From Geobacter sp. UBA698 (GTDB lineage: Bacteria > Desulfobacterota > Desulfuromonadia > Geobacterales > Pseudopelobacteraceae): a stretch of DNA of 35,225 bases. Under the pieces are notes generated by a model. The model made no database searches and was not told the origin of the DNA. It saw only the letters and a program-made list of their open reading frames with translations. How positions within the stretch are numbered: position 1 is the stretch's first letter; every line of letters starts with the position of its first letter. The stretch lies in contig DBMM01000051.1 of assembly GCA_002298925.1 (NCBI GenBank), positions 1-35,225 of the forward strand. The letters run 5' to 3'. A program made the translations under genes and the position numbers. This document shows positions 25,206-33,060 of this stretch, one piece after another.

Positions 25206-26348
25206 ATGAAGAAAATATCAGCAGTATTCATCGTCGTGTGTTTGGGCCTCATGTTTGCTTCCGTCTCGTTTGCTGCCGGCACTATCAAAATAGGCGCCCT
25301 GTTTGCCGTTACCGGTCCGGCTTCGTTTCTGGGGGAGCCTGAAAAGAAAACCCTGGAGATGCTTATCAAGGAGGCAAACGACAAGGGGGGCATCAACGGC
25401 ATGAAGCTGGAGGCGGTCATCTATGACACCACCGGCGATGCTACCAAGGCGGTGCAATTGGCAACCAAGCTGATCAAGGACGACAAGGTGAGTGTTATCA
25501 TCGGCCCCAGCACCACCGGCGAATCCATGGCGGTCATCCCCGTGGCCGAAAAAGAGAAGATCCCGCTGATCTCATGCGCGGCCGGCATCAAGATCACCGA
25601 CCCGGTCAAACATTGGGTTTTTAAAACCCCGGCCAACGACCATGTGGCTGCTGAAAAGATCCTCAATTACATGACCAAGCAAAAACAGAAGACCATAGCC
25701 CTTCTGACGGTAACCGACGGATTTGGCTCCTCCGGACGCGAGCAGATCAAGGTCCTGGCCAGGCAAAAAGGATTCAGTGTCGTTGCCGATGAAGTCTACG
25801 GTCCCAAAGACACAGACATGACCGCCCAACTGACCAAGATCCGCGGCATCAAGCCGGACGCGATCATCTGCTGGGGTACCAACCCCGGACCAGCGGTCAT
25901 CACCAAAAATGTCAAGCAACTCGGCATCAAGATTCCGCTCTACATGAGCCATGGCGTAGCTTCCAAGAAATACATCGAGTTGGCCGGAGCAGATGCAGCC
26001 GAGGGTGTGATGCTCCCGGCCGGCAAGTTGGCGGTCTATGACGCGCTTCCAAAGTCTGACCCACAGGCAAAGTTGTTGAAGGATTATGACCAGGCCTACA
26101 AAAAGACATTCGGAGTCGAGGCATCCACCTTTGGCGGCTATGCCTACGACGCCTTCCTGTTAGTGACTGGCGCGATCAAGAAGGCAGGAACTTCACCGGA
26201 ACAGATCCGCACCGGCATTGAACAATCCCACAAGCTGGTGAGCGTTTCCGGTTTGTTCACCATGTCGCCCAAGGATCATAATGGCCTGGACCTTTCGGCG
26301 TTCGAGATGGTCAAGATCGTAAAAGGCGACTGGTCGATTCTCAAGTAA
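25206..26348 (+). CDS. Branched-chain amino-acid ABC transporter substrate-binding protein (LivK-like, copy 1)
   Basis: A 380-aa periplasmic binding protein with a Sec signal peptide (MKKISAVFIVVCLGLMFASVSFA). The type-I binding fold starts TIKIGALFAVTGPASFLGEPEKKTLEMLIKEAN; YDTTGDATKAVQLATKLI, IIGPSTTGESMAVIPVAEKEKIPLIS and VTDGFGSSGREQ follow. The family binds Leu/Ile/Val or other amino acids and amides; in this operon an aromatic amino acid is also possible. The next gene is a tandem paralogue. GGGAGG precedes the ATG. There is no cysteine lipobox, so it is probably soluble in the periplasm. Confidence 0.9.
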   Translation: MKKISAVFIVVCLGLMFASVSFAAGTIKIGALFAVTGPASFLGEPEKKTLEMLIKEANDKGGINGMKLEAVIYDTTGDATKAVQLATKLIKDDKVSVIIGPSTTGESMAVIPVAEKEKIPLISCAAGIKITDPVKHWVFKTPANDHVAAEKILNYMTKQKQKTIALLTVTDGFGSSGREQIKVLARQKGFSVVADEVYGPKDTDMTAQLTKIRGIKPDAIICWGTNPGPAVITKNVKQLGIKIPLYMSHGVASKKYIELAGADAAEGVMLPAGKLAVYDALPKSDPQAKLLKDYDQAYKKTFGVEASTFGGYAYDAFLLVTGAIKKAGTSPEQIRTGIEQSHKLVSVSGLFTMSPKDHNGLDLSAFEMVKIVKGDWSILK

Positions 26349-26378
26349 AAAGATATCATTTCTTCGTGGAGGGTATTC

Positions 26379-27518
26379 ATGCATTTTAGAGCCATTGTTT
26401 TTTTTATTGCGTCTGTAATCTTGCTGATTAACAGCCCGGTTTTCGCGGCAGCTCCCATCAAGATCGGCGCCCTGTTTGCCGTGACCGGACCAGCTGCCTT
26501 TCTGGGTGAACCGGAGCGCAACACCGCCCAGATGGTGGTGGAAGAGATCAACAAGGCCGGCGGTGTCAAGGGGCATAAGATTGAACTGATTGTCTATGAC
26601 ACCACCGGCGATGCCACCAAAGCGGTACAGCTGGCCAACAAGCTGATCAAAAACGACAAGGTGGTTGCAATCATCGGTCCCAGCACCACCGGTGAAACCA
26701 TGGCGGTGATCCCGGTGGTGGAAAAAGAACAGATTCCGCTCATCTCCTGTTCGGCAGGCAGCAAAATCACCGAACCGGTAAAAAAATGGGTCTTCAAGAC
26801 AGCCCAGAACGATGCCCTGGCTGTTGGCAGGATCTTTGACCAGCTCAGGAAACAGAAACTGACCAAAGTTGCCATCCTGACCGTGTCCGACGGATTCGGC
26901 TCCTCGGGGCGCGAGCAGCTCAAGGCCCAGGCCGCGAAATACGGGATCACCATAGTTTTTGATGATACCTACGGTCCCAGGGATACCGACATGACCGCCC
27001 AGTTGACCAAAATCCGCAACTCTCCGGCCCAGGTCATCATCTGCTGGGGCACCAACCCCGGACCGGCGGTGATCGCAAAAAATGCCCGTCAGCTGGGTGT
27101 CAAGACTCCTCTTTACATGAGTCATGGCGTTTCGTCCAAAAAATTCATCGATTTGGCCGGTGACTCGGCCGAAGGCATCCGACTCCCTTCCGGCAAGGTG
27201 CTGGTCGCCGACCTGCTGCCCGCTTCCGATAATCAGAGGAAATCACTGCTGGTTTTCATCAAGGATTACCAGAGGCAATTCAAGGCTGAAGGTGATCACT
27301 TTGGCGGCCATGCCTGGGATGCGGTCATGCTTCTGAAAAACGCCATCGAGCATGGTGGCGATTCCCCGGCCTCAATCCGGGACCAGCTGGAGAAGACAAC
27401 CAAGTTTCACGGAATTGGCGGCACGTTCACCTACTCGGCCCATGACCACGCCGGTTTGGGCCAGGACGCCTTTGTGCTGGTCGAAGTCAGGAACAAGGAC
27501 TGGGCGATCGTAAAGTAG
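26379..27518 (+). CDS. Branched-chain amino-acid ABC transporter substrate-binding protein (LivK-like, copy 2)
   Basis: A 379-aa paralogue of the preceding protein. It shares the blocks KIGALFAVTGPAAFLGEPERN, YDTTGDATKAVQLANKLIK, IIGPSTTGETMAVIPV, SDGFGSSGREQ, YGPRDTDMTAQLTKIR and ICWGTNPGPAVI. The signal peptide is MHFRAIVFFIASVILLINSPVFA. The N-terminal lobes are nearly alike, while the C-terminal ligand-lobe segments differ more (VLVADLLPASDNQRKSLLVF), consistent with a tandem duplication followed by change of ligand preference. An intrinsic terminator follows before livH. Confidence 0.9.
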   Translation: MHFRAIVFFIASVILLINSPVFAAAPIKIGALFAVTGPAAFLGEPERNTAQMVVEEINKAGGVKGHKIELIVYDTTGDATKAVQLANKLIKNDKVVAIIGPSTTGETMAVIPVVEKEQIPLISCSAGSKITEPVKKWVFKTAQNDALAVGRIFDQLRKQKLTKVAILTVSDGFGSSGREQLKAQAAKYGITIVFDDTYGPRDTDMTAQLTKIRNSPAQVIICWGTNPGPAVIAKNARQLGVKTPLYMSHGVSSKKFIDLAGDSAEGIRLPSGKVLVADLLPASDNQRKSLLVFIKDYQRQFKAEGDHFGGHAWDAVMLLKNAIEHGGDSPASIRDQLEKTTKFHGIGGTFTYSAHDHAGLGQDAFVLVEVRNKDWAIVK

Positions 27519-27545
27519 CTGTTCTGCCTGAGGTCGGGTTGCTAA

Positions 27546-27583
27546 GGGGCGAAGCATGGATATACCTGCTTCGCCCGGTTTTT
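27546..27583 (+). terminator. Intrinsic terminator between the livK pair and livHMGF
   Basis: A perfect 10-bp stem GGGCGAAGCA/TGCTTCGCCC with a 10-nt loop is followed by GG and five T residues. It lies 28 nt after the second livK stop and about 70 nt before livH. It probably limits read-through so that binding proteins are made in excess over the membrane subunits. Confidence 0.85.
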
Positions 27584-27650
27584 GTGTGCAGCACCATTTT
27601 ATTTGCGAAGCGGATTGTCCACCGGCTTTGCCACTGTTGTATGAGGTATC

Positions 27651-28532
27651 ATGCCGTTCGACCAACTACTACAATACGCACTGTCAGGTCTTTCCACCGG
27701 CGCGATCTATGCCCTGATCGGCATCGGTTTTTCGATCATCTATAATTCGACCGGCATCATCAATTTCGCCCAGGGTGAATTTGTCATGCTGGGGGGCATG
27801 CTGACACTGTTTTACATCAATCTGCTCAAATTGCCGCTTTGGGCGGCCATTCCAGCGTCAGTGCTGACCGCGACTGCCGCCGGACTGCTTTTCGAGCGTC
27901 TTGCCATCCGTCCCCTCAGGAAGCCCACACCCATCAATATGGTGATTATTACCATTGGCGGCAGCATTTTTATCCGTGGTCTGTCCATGCTGCTGTGGGG
28001 CAAGGATACCCATTCCCTGCCCCCTTTTAGCGGTGAGGAACCGATTGCCATTGCCGGCGCCACCATCCTGCCCCAACACCTCTGGATTCTCGGCATCACG
28101 CTTGTGATAATCGCGGCCAACAAATATTTTTTCTATCACACCATCAGCGGTATTGCCATGCGGGCCTGTTCCTATAACGGCCGGGCTGCCGGACTGGTGG
28201 GGATCGATGTGCGCCGCATGGTGCTGTTTTCATTCATGATCAGCTCGGCCATGGGCGCCATGGCCGGAATCATCGTGGCCCCCTTAACGATGACCTCCTA
28301 TGATGTGGGGGTCATGCTCGGCCTGAAAGGCTTCTGTGCCGCCATTATCGGCGGCATGAGCAGCGGCGCGGCGACAGTGGTGGGGGGGCTGGTGCTGGGA
28401 ATACTCGAATCACTGGGGGCCGGTTTGATTTCATCCGGCTACAAGGACGCCATTTCATTCATCATCCTGCTGCTGATCCTTTTTATCCGGCCGCAGGGGC
28501 TGTTTGGCAAGGCCGAATCGGAGAGGGTCTGA
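27651..28532 (+). CDS. livH: Branched-chain amino-acid ABC transporter permease (LivH)
   Basis: A 293-aa inner-membrane permease with about eight hydrophobic helices. It starts LLQYALSGLSTGAIYALIGIGFSIIYNSTGIINFAQGEFVMLGGM, the hallmark LivH segment. The EAA-like loop ACSYNGRAAGLVGIDVRRMVLFSFMISS contacts the ATPase, and GLKGFCAAIIGGMSSGAATVVGGL follows. It ends IRPQGLFGKAESERV. The ATG follows GAGG. livM begins 4 nt after its stop. Confidence 0.92.
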   Translation: MPFDQLLQYALSGLSTGAIYALIGIGFSIIYNSTGIINFAQGEFVMLGGMLTLFYINLLKLPLWAAIPASVLTATAAGLLFERLAIRPLRKPTPINMVIITIGGSIFIRGLSMLLWGKDTHSLPPFSGEEPIAIAGATILPQHLWILGITLVIIAANKYFFYHTISGIAMRACSYNGRAAGLVGIDVRRMVLFSFMISSAMGAMAGIIVAPLTMTSYDVGVMLGLKGFCAAIIGGMSSGAATVVGGLVLGILESLGAGLISSGYKDAISFIILLLILFIRPQGLFGKAESERV

Positions 28533-28536
28533 GCGA

Positions 28537-29496
28537 GTGAAAAAAGAGCTGCTGAAATTTCTGCTGTTTAGCGTGCTGATGCTGCTTGTGCCGCTGGCCC
28601 TCCATGGCAGCTACCTGATGAACGTGCTGGTATTTGTGGGCATCCACACCATGCTGGCTGTGGCGCTCAACCTGCTGCTGGGCTATGCCGGCCAGATCTC
28701 CCTCGGCCATGCCGGCTTCTTCGGCCTGGGTGCCTATCTGTCCGCAATCCTGACAACCACCTTCGGTTTCAACCCCTGGCTGGTCATGCCTCTGGCTGCT
28801 GTCGTGGTCGGCCTGATTGCCTTCCTGGTCGGTTTTCCGATTCTCAAACTCAAGGGTCATTATCTGGCCATGGCCACCCTGGGCCTTGGGGTCATCATCT
28901 ATATCATCATCAATGAAACCGTTGATTATACCGGCGGTCCTTCCGGTCTCTCCGGTATTCCCAATCTTGCCGTCGGCACATTTGTATTCAACAGTGACAT
29001 CAGAAATTATTACCTGATCTGGACAGCTGCCCTGGCGGTAATCCTGCTTGCCGTCAACCTGACCAATTCCCGCGTGGGCCGTGCCCTGCGGGCCATCCAC
29101 GATTCCGAAGTGGCTGCCCGCGTCATGGGGGTCAACGCCCGCCTGCTCAAGGTACAGATATTTGCTCTTTCCGCGATTGTCTCTGCCCTGGCCGGAAGTC
29201 TCTATGCCCATACCATGACTTTTGTCTCGCCGGCCTCCTTCGGTTTCAATTTTTCGGTGGAACTGCTGACCATGGTGGTGATCGGAGGTCTGGGCAGTAT
29301 CTACGGTTCGTTTCTCGGCGCTGCCCTGCTGACGCTTTTGCCCGAGTTCCTGCGCTCCGCCCAGGATTTTGACATCATTATCTACGGCGGCGTGCTGATG
29401 CTGATGGTCATGTTCATGCCGGGCGGTCTGGTGCGGGGCGTGCCGGAGCTGTTGAAAAAGATGCTTGGCAACCGGGGTGGAGTCGGCAATGCTTGA
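28537..29496 (+). CDS. livM: Branched-chain amino-acid ABC transporter permease (LivM)
   Basis: A 319-aa inner-membrane permease, the partner of LivH. Multiple helices include VGIHTMLAVALNLLLGYAGQISLGHAGFFGLGAYLSA, the LivM hallmark, and RALRAIHDSEVAARVMGVNARLLKVQIFALSA, the ATPase-contact loop. The C-terminal VVIGGLGSIYGSFLGAALL is also typical. I chose the GTG at 28537 because GAGAGGG lies 9 nt upstream; the frame runs back to 28504 inside livH without a site. It overlaps livG by 8 nt. Confidence 0.9.
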   Translation: MKKELLKFLLFSVLMLLVPLALHGSYLMNVLVFVGIHTMLAVALNLLLGYAGQISLGHAGFFGLGAYLSAILTTTFGFNPWLVMPLAAVVVGLIAFLVGFPILKLKGHYLAMATLGLGVIIYIIINETVDYTGGPSGLSGIPNLAVGTFVFNSDIRNYYLIWTAALAVILLAVNLTNSRVGRALRAIHDSEVAARVMGVNARLLKVQIFALSAIVSALAGSLYAHTMTFVSPASFGFNFSVELLTMVVIGGLGSIYGSFLGAALLTLLPEFLRSAQDFDIIIYGGVLMLMVMFMPGGLVRGVPELLKKMLGNRGGVGNA

Positions 29497-30244
29497 AGTA
29501 TCCGCCATCACCCAGATTTTCGGCGGGGTTACCGCCCTTGATGATGTCTCCTTTGCAATCGCCAAAGGTGACATCACCGGAGTGATCGGCCCCAATGGCG
29601 CCGGCAAGACCACACTCTTCAACATTATTTCCGGCATTTACAGCCAGACCTCGGGCAGGGTCATGCTGGAGGGTCAGAACGTCTCGGGGCTGCCTCCCGA
29701 GCGGCTGGCGCCCCGCGGCATGGTGCGGACCTTCCAGAATATCGAACTGTTCGGCGGCATGACCGTGCTGGAAAATGTACTGGTGGGCATGCACACCAGA
29801 TGTTCCAGCGGATTTTTAGCCTGTGCGCTCAAGATGCCCTGGAGCGTCAGGGAAGAGGCGCGCATCCGTCGCGAAGCGCTGCGTTGGCTGGAGTTTACCG
29901 GCATCTCGGAACTGTCCGATGTCACCTCCGCCAACCTTTCCTTTGGTAAGGGGCGCTTACTGGAAATCGCCCGGGCCCTGGCGATGGAGCCGAAGATTAT
30001 CCTGATGGACGAGCCTGCGGCCGGTCTCAACAGTCAGGAAACCATCCGGCTTACCCGTCTGATCCAGAGCATCCGCGAAATGGGGATCACGGTGGTGCTG
30101 GTGGAGCACGACATGGAGCTGGTCATGGATATCTGCGACCGGATCGTGGTGCTGAATCTGGGCAGGAAACTGGCTGAGGGAACTCCGCGTGAAATACAGG
30201 ATAAAAAGGAAGTCATCGCGGCTTATCTCGGCGAGGACAGTTAA
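29489..30244 (+). CDS. livG: Branched-chain amino-acid ABC transporter ATP-binding protein (LivG)
   Basis: A 251-aa cytoplasmic ATPase. Walker A is GPNGAGKTT, the signature is LSFGKGRLLEIARAL, Walker B is IILMDEPAAGLN, and the switch histidine is in VVLVEHDMELVM. The insert after MVRTFQNIELFGGMTVLENV is typical of LivG. The ATG at 29489 follows GGGGTGGAG and overlaps the livM stop by 8 nt. livF begins directly after its stop codon. Confidence 0.93.
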   Translation: MLEVSAITQIFGGVTALDDVSFAIAKGDITGVIGPNGAGKTTLFNIISGIYSQTSGRVMLEGQNVSGLPPERLAPRGMVRTFQNIELFGGMTVLENVLVGMHTRCSSGFLACALKMPWSVREEARIRREALRWLEFTGISELSDVTSANLSFGKGRLLEIARALAMEPKIILMDEPAAGLNSQETIRLTRLIQSIREMGITVVLVEHDMELVMDICDRIVVLNLGRKLAEGTPREIQDKKEVIAAYLGEDS

Positions 30245-30977
<733 letters not shown>

Positions 30978-30988
<11 letters not shown>

Positions 30989-31000
30989 GCTCCCTTTTTT
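30978..31000 (+). terminator. Intrinsic terminator at the end of the liv operon
   Basis: A 6-bp stem GGGAGC/GCTCCC with loop GTTAA is followed directly by six T residues. The stem overlaps the livF stop codon. It marks the boundary between the conserved operon and the accessory island. Confidence 0.85.
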
Positions 31001-31065
31001 GTGCCTTGGGAAAAACCAGTAACGCGCCCGCATTTATTTGATTTTGCTTGCCATGAAGACATGTT

Positions 31066-31213
31066 ATTCCGGTTTCAAATCAAAGATGAAATTAGGCGGC
31101 GAGGATTGAGGCGACGAAGGCATACAATCAGTATGTTGAGGAGCCGAAGACGAGCCTGTCCTGAGCGAAGTCGAAGGATCAACGAAGATGGCGCTTTGAT
31201 TTGGAATCGGAAT
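31066..31213. mobile_element. MITE-like palindromic element with 20-bp terminal inverted repeats
   Basis: Left end ATTCCGGTTTCAAATCAAAG (31066-31085) and right end (31194-31213) are inverted copies matching at 18 of 20 positions. If the termini are taken as TTCCG/CGGAA, a TTA direct repeat flanks the element (31064-31066 and 31213-31215), like a target duplication. Inside are a small hairpin CATAC-AATCA-GTATG (31121-31135) and a CCTGTCCTGAGCGAAGTCGA-containing stretch (31155-31180), which looks like a dispersed repeat motif. There is no ORF, so any movement would need a transposase in trans. The family name is not known to me. Confidence 0.55.
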
Positions 31214-31224
31214 TAGGCTACAAT
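31196..31224 (+). promoter_or_regulatory. Promoter for the toxin-antitoxin pair, formed at the right end of the palindromic element
   Basis: TTGATT (31196-31201) lies inside the terminal inverted repeat. TACAAT (31219-31224) lies 17 nt further, outside the element. The predicted start near 31231 gives about a 24-nt leader with an AAGGAG site before the antitoxin ATG. Confidence 0.5.
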
Positions 31225-31254
31225 GCCAAGCAGTTATTGAAAGGAGACAAATAT

Positions 31255-31560
31255 ATGCCTCATATACATCCTGTATCCGATCTCAAAAAAAATCTGAATC
31301 ATCTTACAGAAATATGTCGCAAAGAACATGAACCGGTATATCTCACTCGTAAGGGACACGGCGAGCTAGTTCTTATGGGGATTGAAGAGTATGAGCGCTT
31401 ACTGGCGAAGGTTAAATCGACCGAGGAAGAAGACGCCGAAATAGAAGCCCTATGGGTTGCAGAGATTCAAGAGCGGTATAGAGCCATACAGGAAGGAACT
31501 GTGACCTGCATTCCAGCGGAGGAGGCAATGAGACAGGCGCGTGAGCGTCTCAGGCGATGA
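31255..31560 (+). CDS. Type II antitoxin, Phd/YefM family
   Basis: A 101-aa antitoxin that should bind DNA through its N-terminal Phd/YefM fold (HPVSDLKKNLNHLTEICRKEHEPVYLTRKGHGELVLMGIEEYERLL) and neutralise the toxin through its acidic/helical C-terminus (STEEEDAEIEALWVAEIQERYRAIQEG). The start at 31255 follows AAGGAG at 8 nt. The frame extends upstream to 31201 without a site. It overlaps the toxin by 4 nt (ATGA), the usual antitoxin-toxin arrangement, and probably represses its own promoter. Confidence 0.85.
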   Translation: MPHIHPVSDLKKNLNHLTEICRKEHEPVYLTRKGHGELVLMGIEEYERLLAKVKSTEEEDAEIEALWVAEIQERYRAIQEGTVTCIPAEEAMRQARERLRR

Positions 31561-31865
31561 AGCCAGTTGAATATCATCCCTTTGCGCTGGAAGAACTCAT
31601 TCAAACAGCGGAATATTACGAATCGAAGGTTTACGGACTCGGGCAGCGTTTCCTTGATGAGATTGAGTTTTGCGTGGCCGACATTTCAGAATCGCCTGAA
31701 CGCTGGCCATATTTCCTCCTTAACACGAGGCGCCGTTTGCTTGATCGTTTTCCATACATGCTTGTTTATCTTGACGAATCTGATCGGATATACATCCTGG
31801 CGACCATGCATCAGAAGCGCAGGCCGGGATACTGGAAGAAGCGAATGAATCAGGCTCCACATTGA
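31557..31865 (+). CDS. Type II toxin, RelE/ParE family
   Basis: A 102-aa RelE/ParE-fold toxin: VEYHPFALEELIQTAEYYESKVYGLGQRFLDEIEFCVADISESPERWP, then RRLLDRFPYMLVYLDESDRIYILATMHQKRRPGYW. The Glu/Arg pattern and the final HQKRRPGYW are typical of ParE-like members. They act on gyrase or on ribosome-bound mRNA; which applies here is not readable. The frame is intact and coupled to the Phd gene, so the pair looks functional. Confidence 0.85.
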   Translation: MKPVEYHPFALEELIQTAEYYESKVYGLGQRFLDEIEFCVADISESPERWPYFLLNTRRRLLDRFPYMLVYLDESDRIYILATMHQKRRPGYWKKRMNQAPH

Positions 31866-31890
31866 ATCAAAAAATATGTGGAGTAAGAAC

Positions 31891-32189
31891 ATGGCAAGAA
31901 TAGCATTCGAGAAAATCATGGCTGGCTTGGAAGATGCTCTGGCGTATGGGGATGGTGACATTTCGCGGGGCACGACACACCAGGTAAAGGTTGCGGATGT
32001 TGACATCACCCATCTGCGGGAAAAGCTCGGGTTGTCCCAGGACCGGTTTGTCGCCCTGTTCGGATTGAGCGCCAGAACGGTACGCAACTGGGAACAGGGA
32101 GTCCGACATCCTGAAGGTCCGGCACGGGGATACTGTTGCAGATGATTGATCGTGAACCGGAAGCGGTGATGCGGGCGCTGCGGGGATAG
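31891..32189 (+). pseudogene. NadS/HigA-type HTH antitoxin, frameshifted near the C-terminus
   Basis: An Xre-like protein: MARIAFEKIMAGLEDALAYGDGD, then the HTH REKLGLSQDRFVALFGLSARTVRNWEQGVRHPEGPA. The uninterrupted frame stops at 32145 after GYCCR. From 32130 the other frame continues exactly as the family should (ILLQMIDREPEAVMRALRG) to TAG at 32187-32189. This indicates a small indel in CGGGG near 32126-32129. The HTH is intact, so the short form might still bind DNA. GGAG lies 7 nt before the ATG at 31891. Its usual HigB/RelE-type toxin is not adjacent; a ParE-type toxin ends 25 nt upstream. Confidence 0.75.
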
Positions 32190-32279
32190 GCTGAAATACG
32201 TCGGATTATGCTCTTGTGAGCGCTGTTAATAGTTCAGCAGCAGATGAGATGAACACATCATTACACAAGCCAAAACCAT

Positions 32280-32313
32280 TCTCACGCGACGCCGCAACGA
32301 CGCAACGAAAATC
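32280..32313 (+). repeat. Left inverted repeat of the GxxExxY unit
   Basis: 34 nt beginning TCTCACGCGACGCCGCAACG. It is the inverted counterpart of 32836-32869 at 31 of 34 positions. It contains an 8-nt tandem unit (CGCAACGA twice, preceded by CGCGACGC). CAAAA lies 4 nt outside both arms. It sits in the 259-nt gap 32190-32448, which has no gene. Confidence 0.85.
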
Positions 32314-32448
32314 TTTAATTCCAAAATATCAGTCATATCGGGTTAATGCTGAATTTTAAGGTTCTTGGTTTTAAGTTTTTGCTATAAAAGCAACATCGCA
32401 GGAAGGTTGGAAAAATCAGTGTAAATAGCCCAAATAGGAAGATGTTCC

Positions 32449-32835
32449 ATGAACGAAAATGAGATTGCCAATGTGATAATGGATGCTGCGTTCCAGATAC
32501 ACCGGGAACTCGGTCCAGGTTTGTTGGAAAGCGTCTATGAAGCTATTCTGTCTCGAAACTTGACTGACATGCGCTTGGTTGTCGAACGACAGGTTCCGGT
32601 ACCGATCATGTTTCAGGGAATTGTTTTCGATGAAGGCTTCCGAGCCGATTTATTCGTGGAAAAGAAGGTCATCATTGAATTGAAATCCGTTGAACGTCTG
32701 CATCCAGTACATTCGAAGCAGTTGCTGACTTATCTTCGTTTAAGCGGATGTCGTCTGGGTTTGTTGATAAATTTTGCCGAAAACCTGTTGAAGGATGGCT
32801 TTAAACGGGTAGCTAATGGACTGGAAGTTTTTTAA
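32449..32835 (+). CDS. GxxExxY protein (PD-(D/E)XK nuclease-like)
   Basis: A 128-aa protein of the GxxExxY family. The name-giving motif is G24-LL-E27-SV-Y30 in RELGPGLLESVYE. A nuclease-like core follows: D67 in FRADLFV, then E77-L-K79 in VIIELKSVE, matching a PD-(D/E)XK arrangement. HSKQLLTYLRLSG and LGLLINFAENLLKDGFKRV complete the fold. The biochemical role of the family is not established. AGGAAG precedes the ATG. The gene is enclosed by long inverted repeats; the right arm starts at the first base after its stop codon. Confidence 0.88.
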   Translation: MNENEIANVIMDAAFQIHRELGPGLLESVYEAILSRNLTDMRLVVERQVPVPIMFQGIVFDEGFRADLFVEKKVIIELKSVERLHPVHSKQLLTYLRLSGCRLGLLINFAENLLKDGFKRVANGLEVF

Positions 32836-32869
32836 GGTTTTCGTTGCGTCGTCGCGGCGTTGCGTGAGA
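32836..32869 (-). repeat. Right inverted repeat of the GxxExxY unit
   Basis: 34 nt, the inverted partner of 32280-32313 with three mismatches. It begins immediately after the TAA of the GxxExxY gene. A stem between the two arms would enclose the whole 522-nt gene segment. Confidence 0.85.
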
Positions 32870-32982
32870 CCACTTTTGTTTTTGCTGTGCTTCGTTGACA
32901 GGCTGGCGCTGGCGGAGTAAGGTGAAGCGTTTTTTATGTTATGGGATTGGGATGGAGTGAATTGAGACAATTATACGATTAT

Positions 32983-33027
32983 AAAAGCCGCTGAGCCGGG
33001 AAGAATGCCGGTTGGGCGGCTTTTTTT
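32983..33027 (+). terminator. Intrinsic terminator-like hairpin
   Basis: AAAAGCCGC (32983-32991) pairs with GCGGCTTTT (33016-33024). An inner CCGG...CCGG pairing and a run of seven T residues complete it. It lies 148 nt after the GxxExxY gene and 33 nt before the next reading frame. It could serve the GxxExxY transcript or be left from a lost gene. Confidence 0.7.
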
Positions 33028-33060
33028 GTTTTTTTACCCTGAATTACGACACACAACGAC

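Noticed and set aside
26193..27125. A 310-codon open frame on the minus strand opposite the livK genes
   Set aside because: Mirror of conserved binding-protein sequence; similar antisense frames occur opposite both livK copies, as expected from their homology.
28483..29637. A 384-codon open frame on the minus strand opposite livM and the start of livG
   Set aside because: It is rich in His, Gln and Gly in the pattern expected from the antisense of a hydrophobic membrane gene. It lacks a ribosome site and lies wholly against well-supported liv genes.
32895..32923. TTGACA with a 17-nt spacer downstream of the GxxExxY gene as a promoter
   Set aside because: The -10 candidate TAAGGT is poor and the terminator-like hairpin at 32983-33027 would stop the transcript before any gene.
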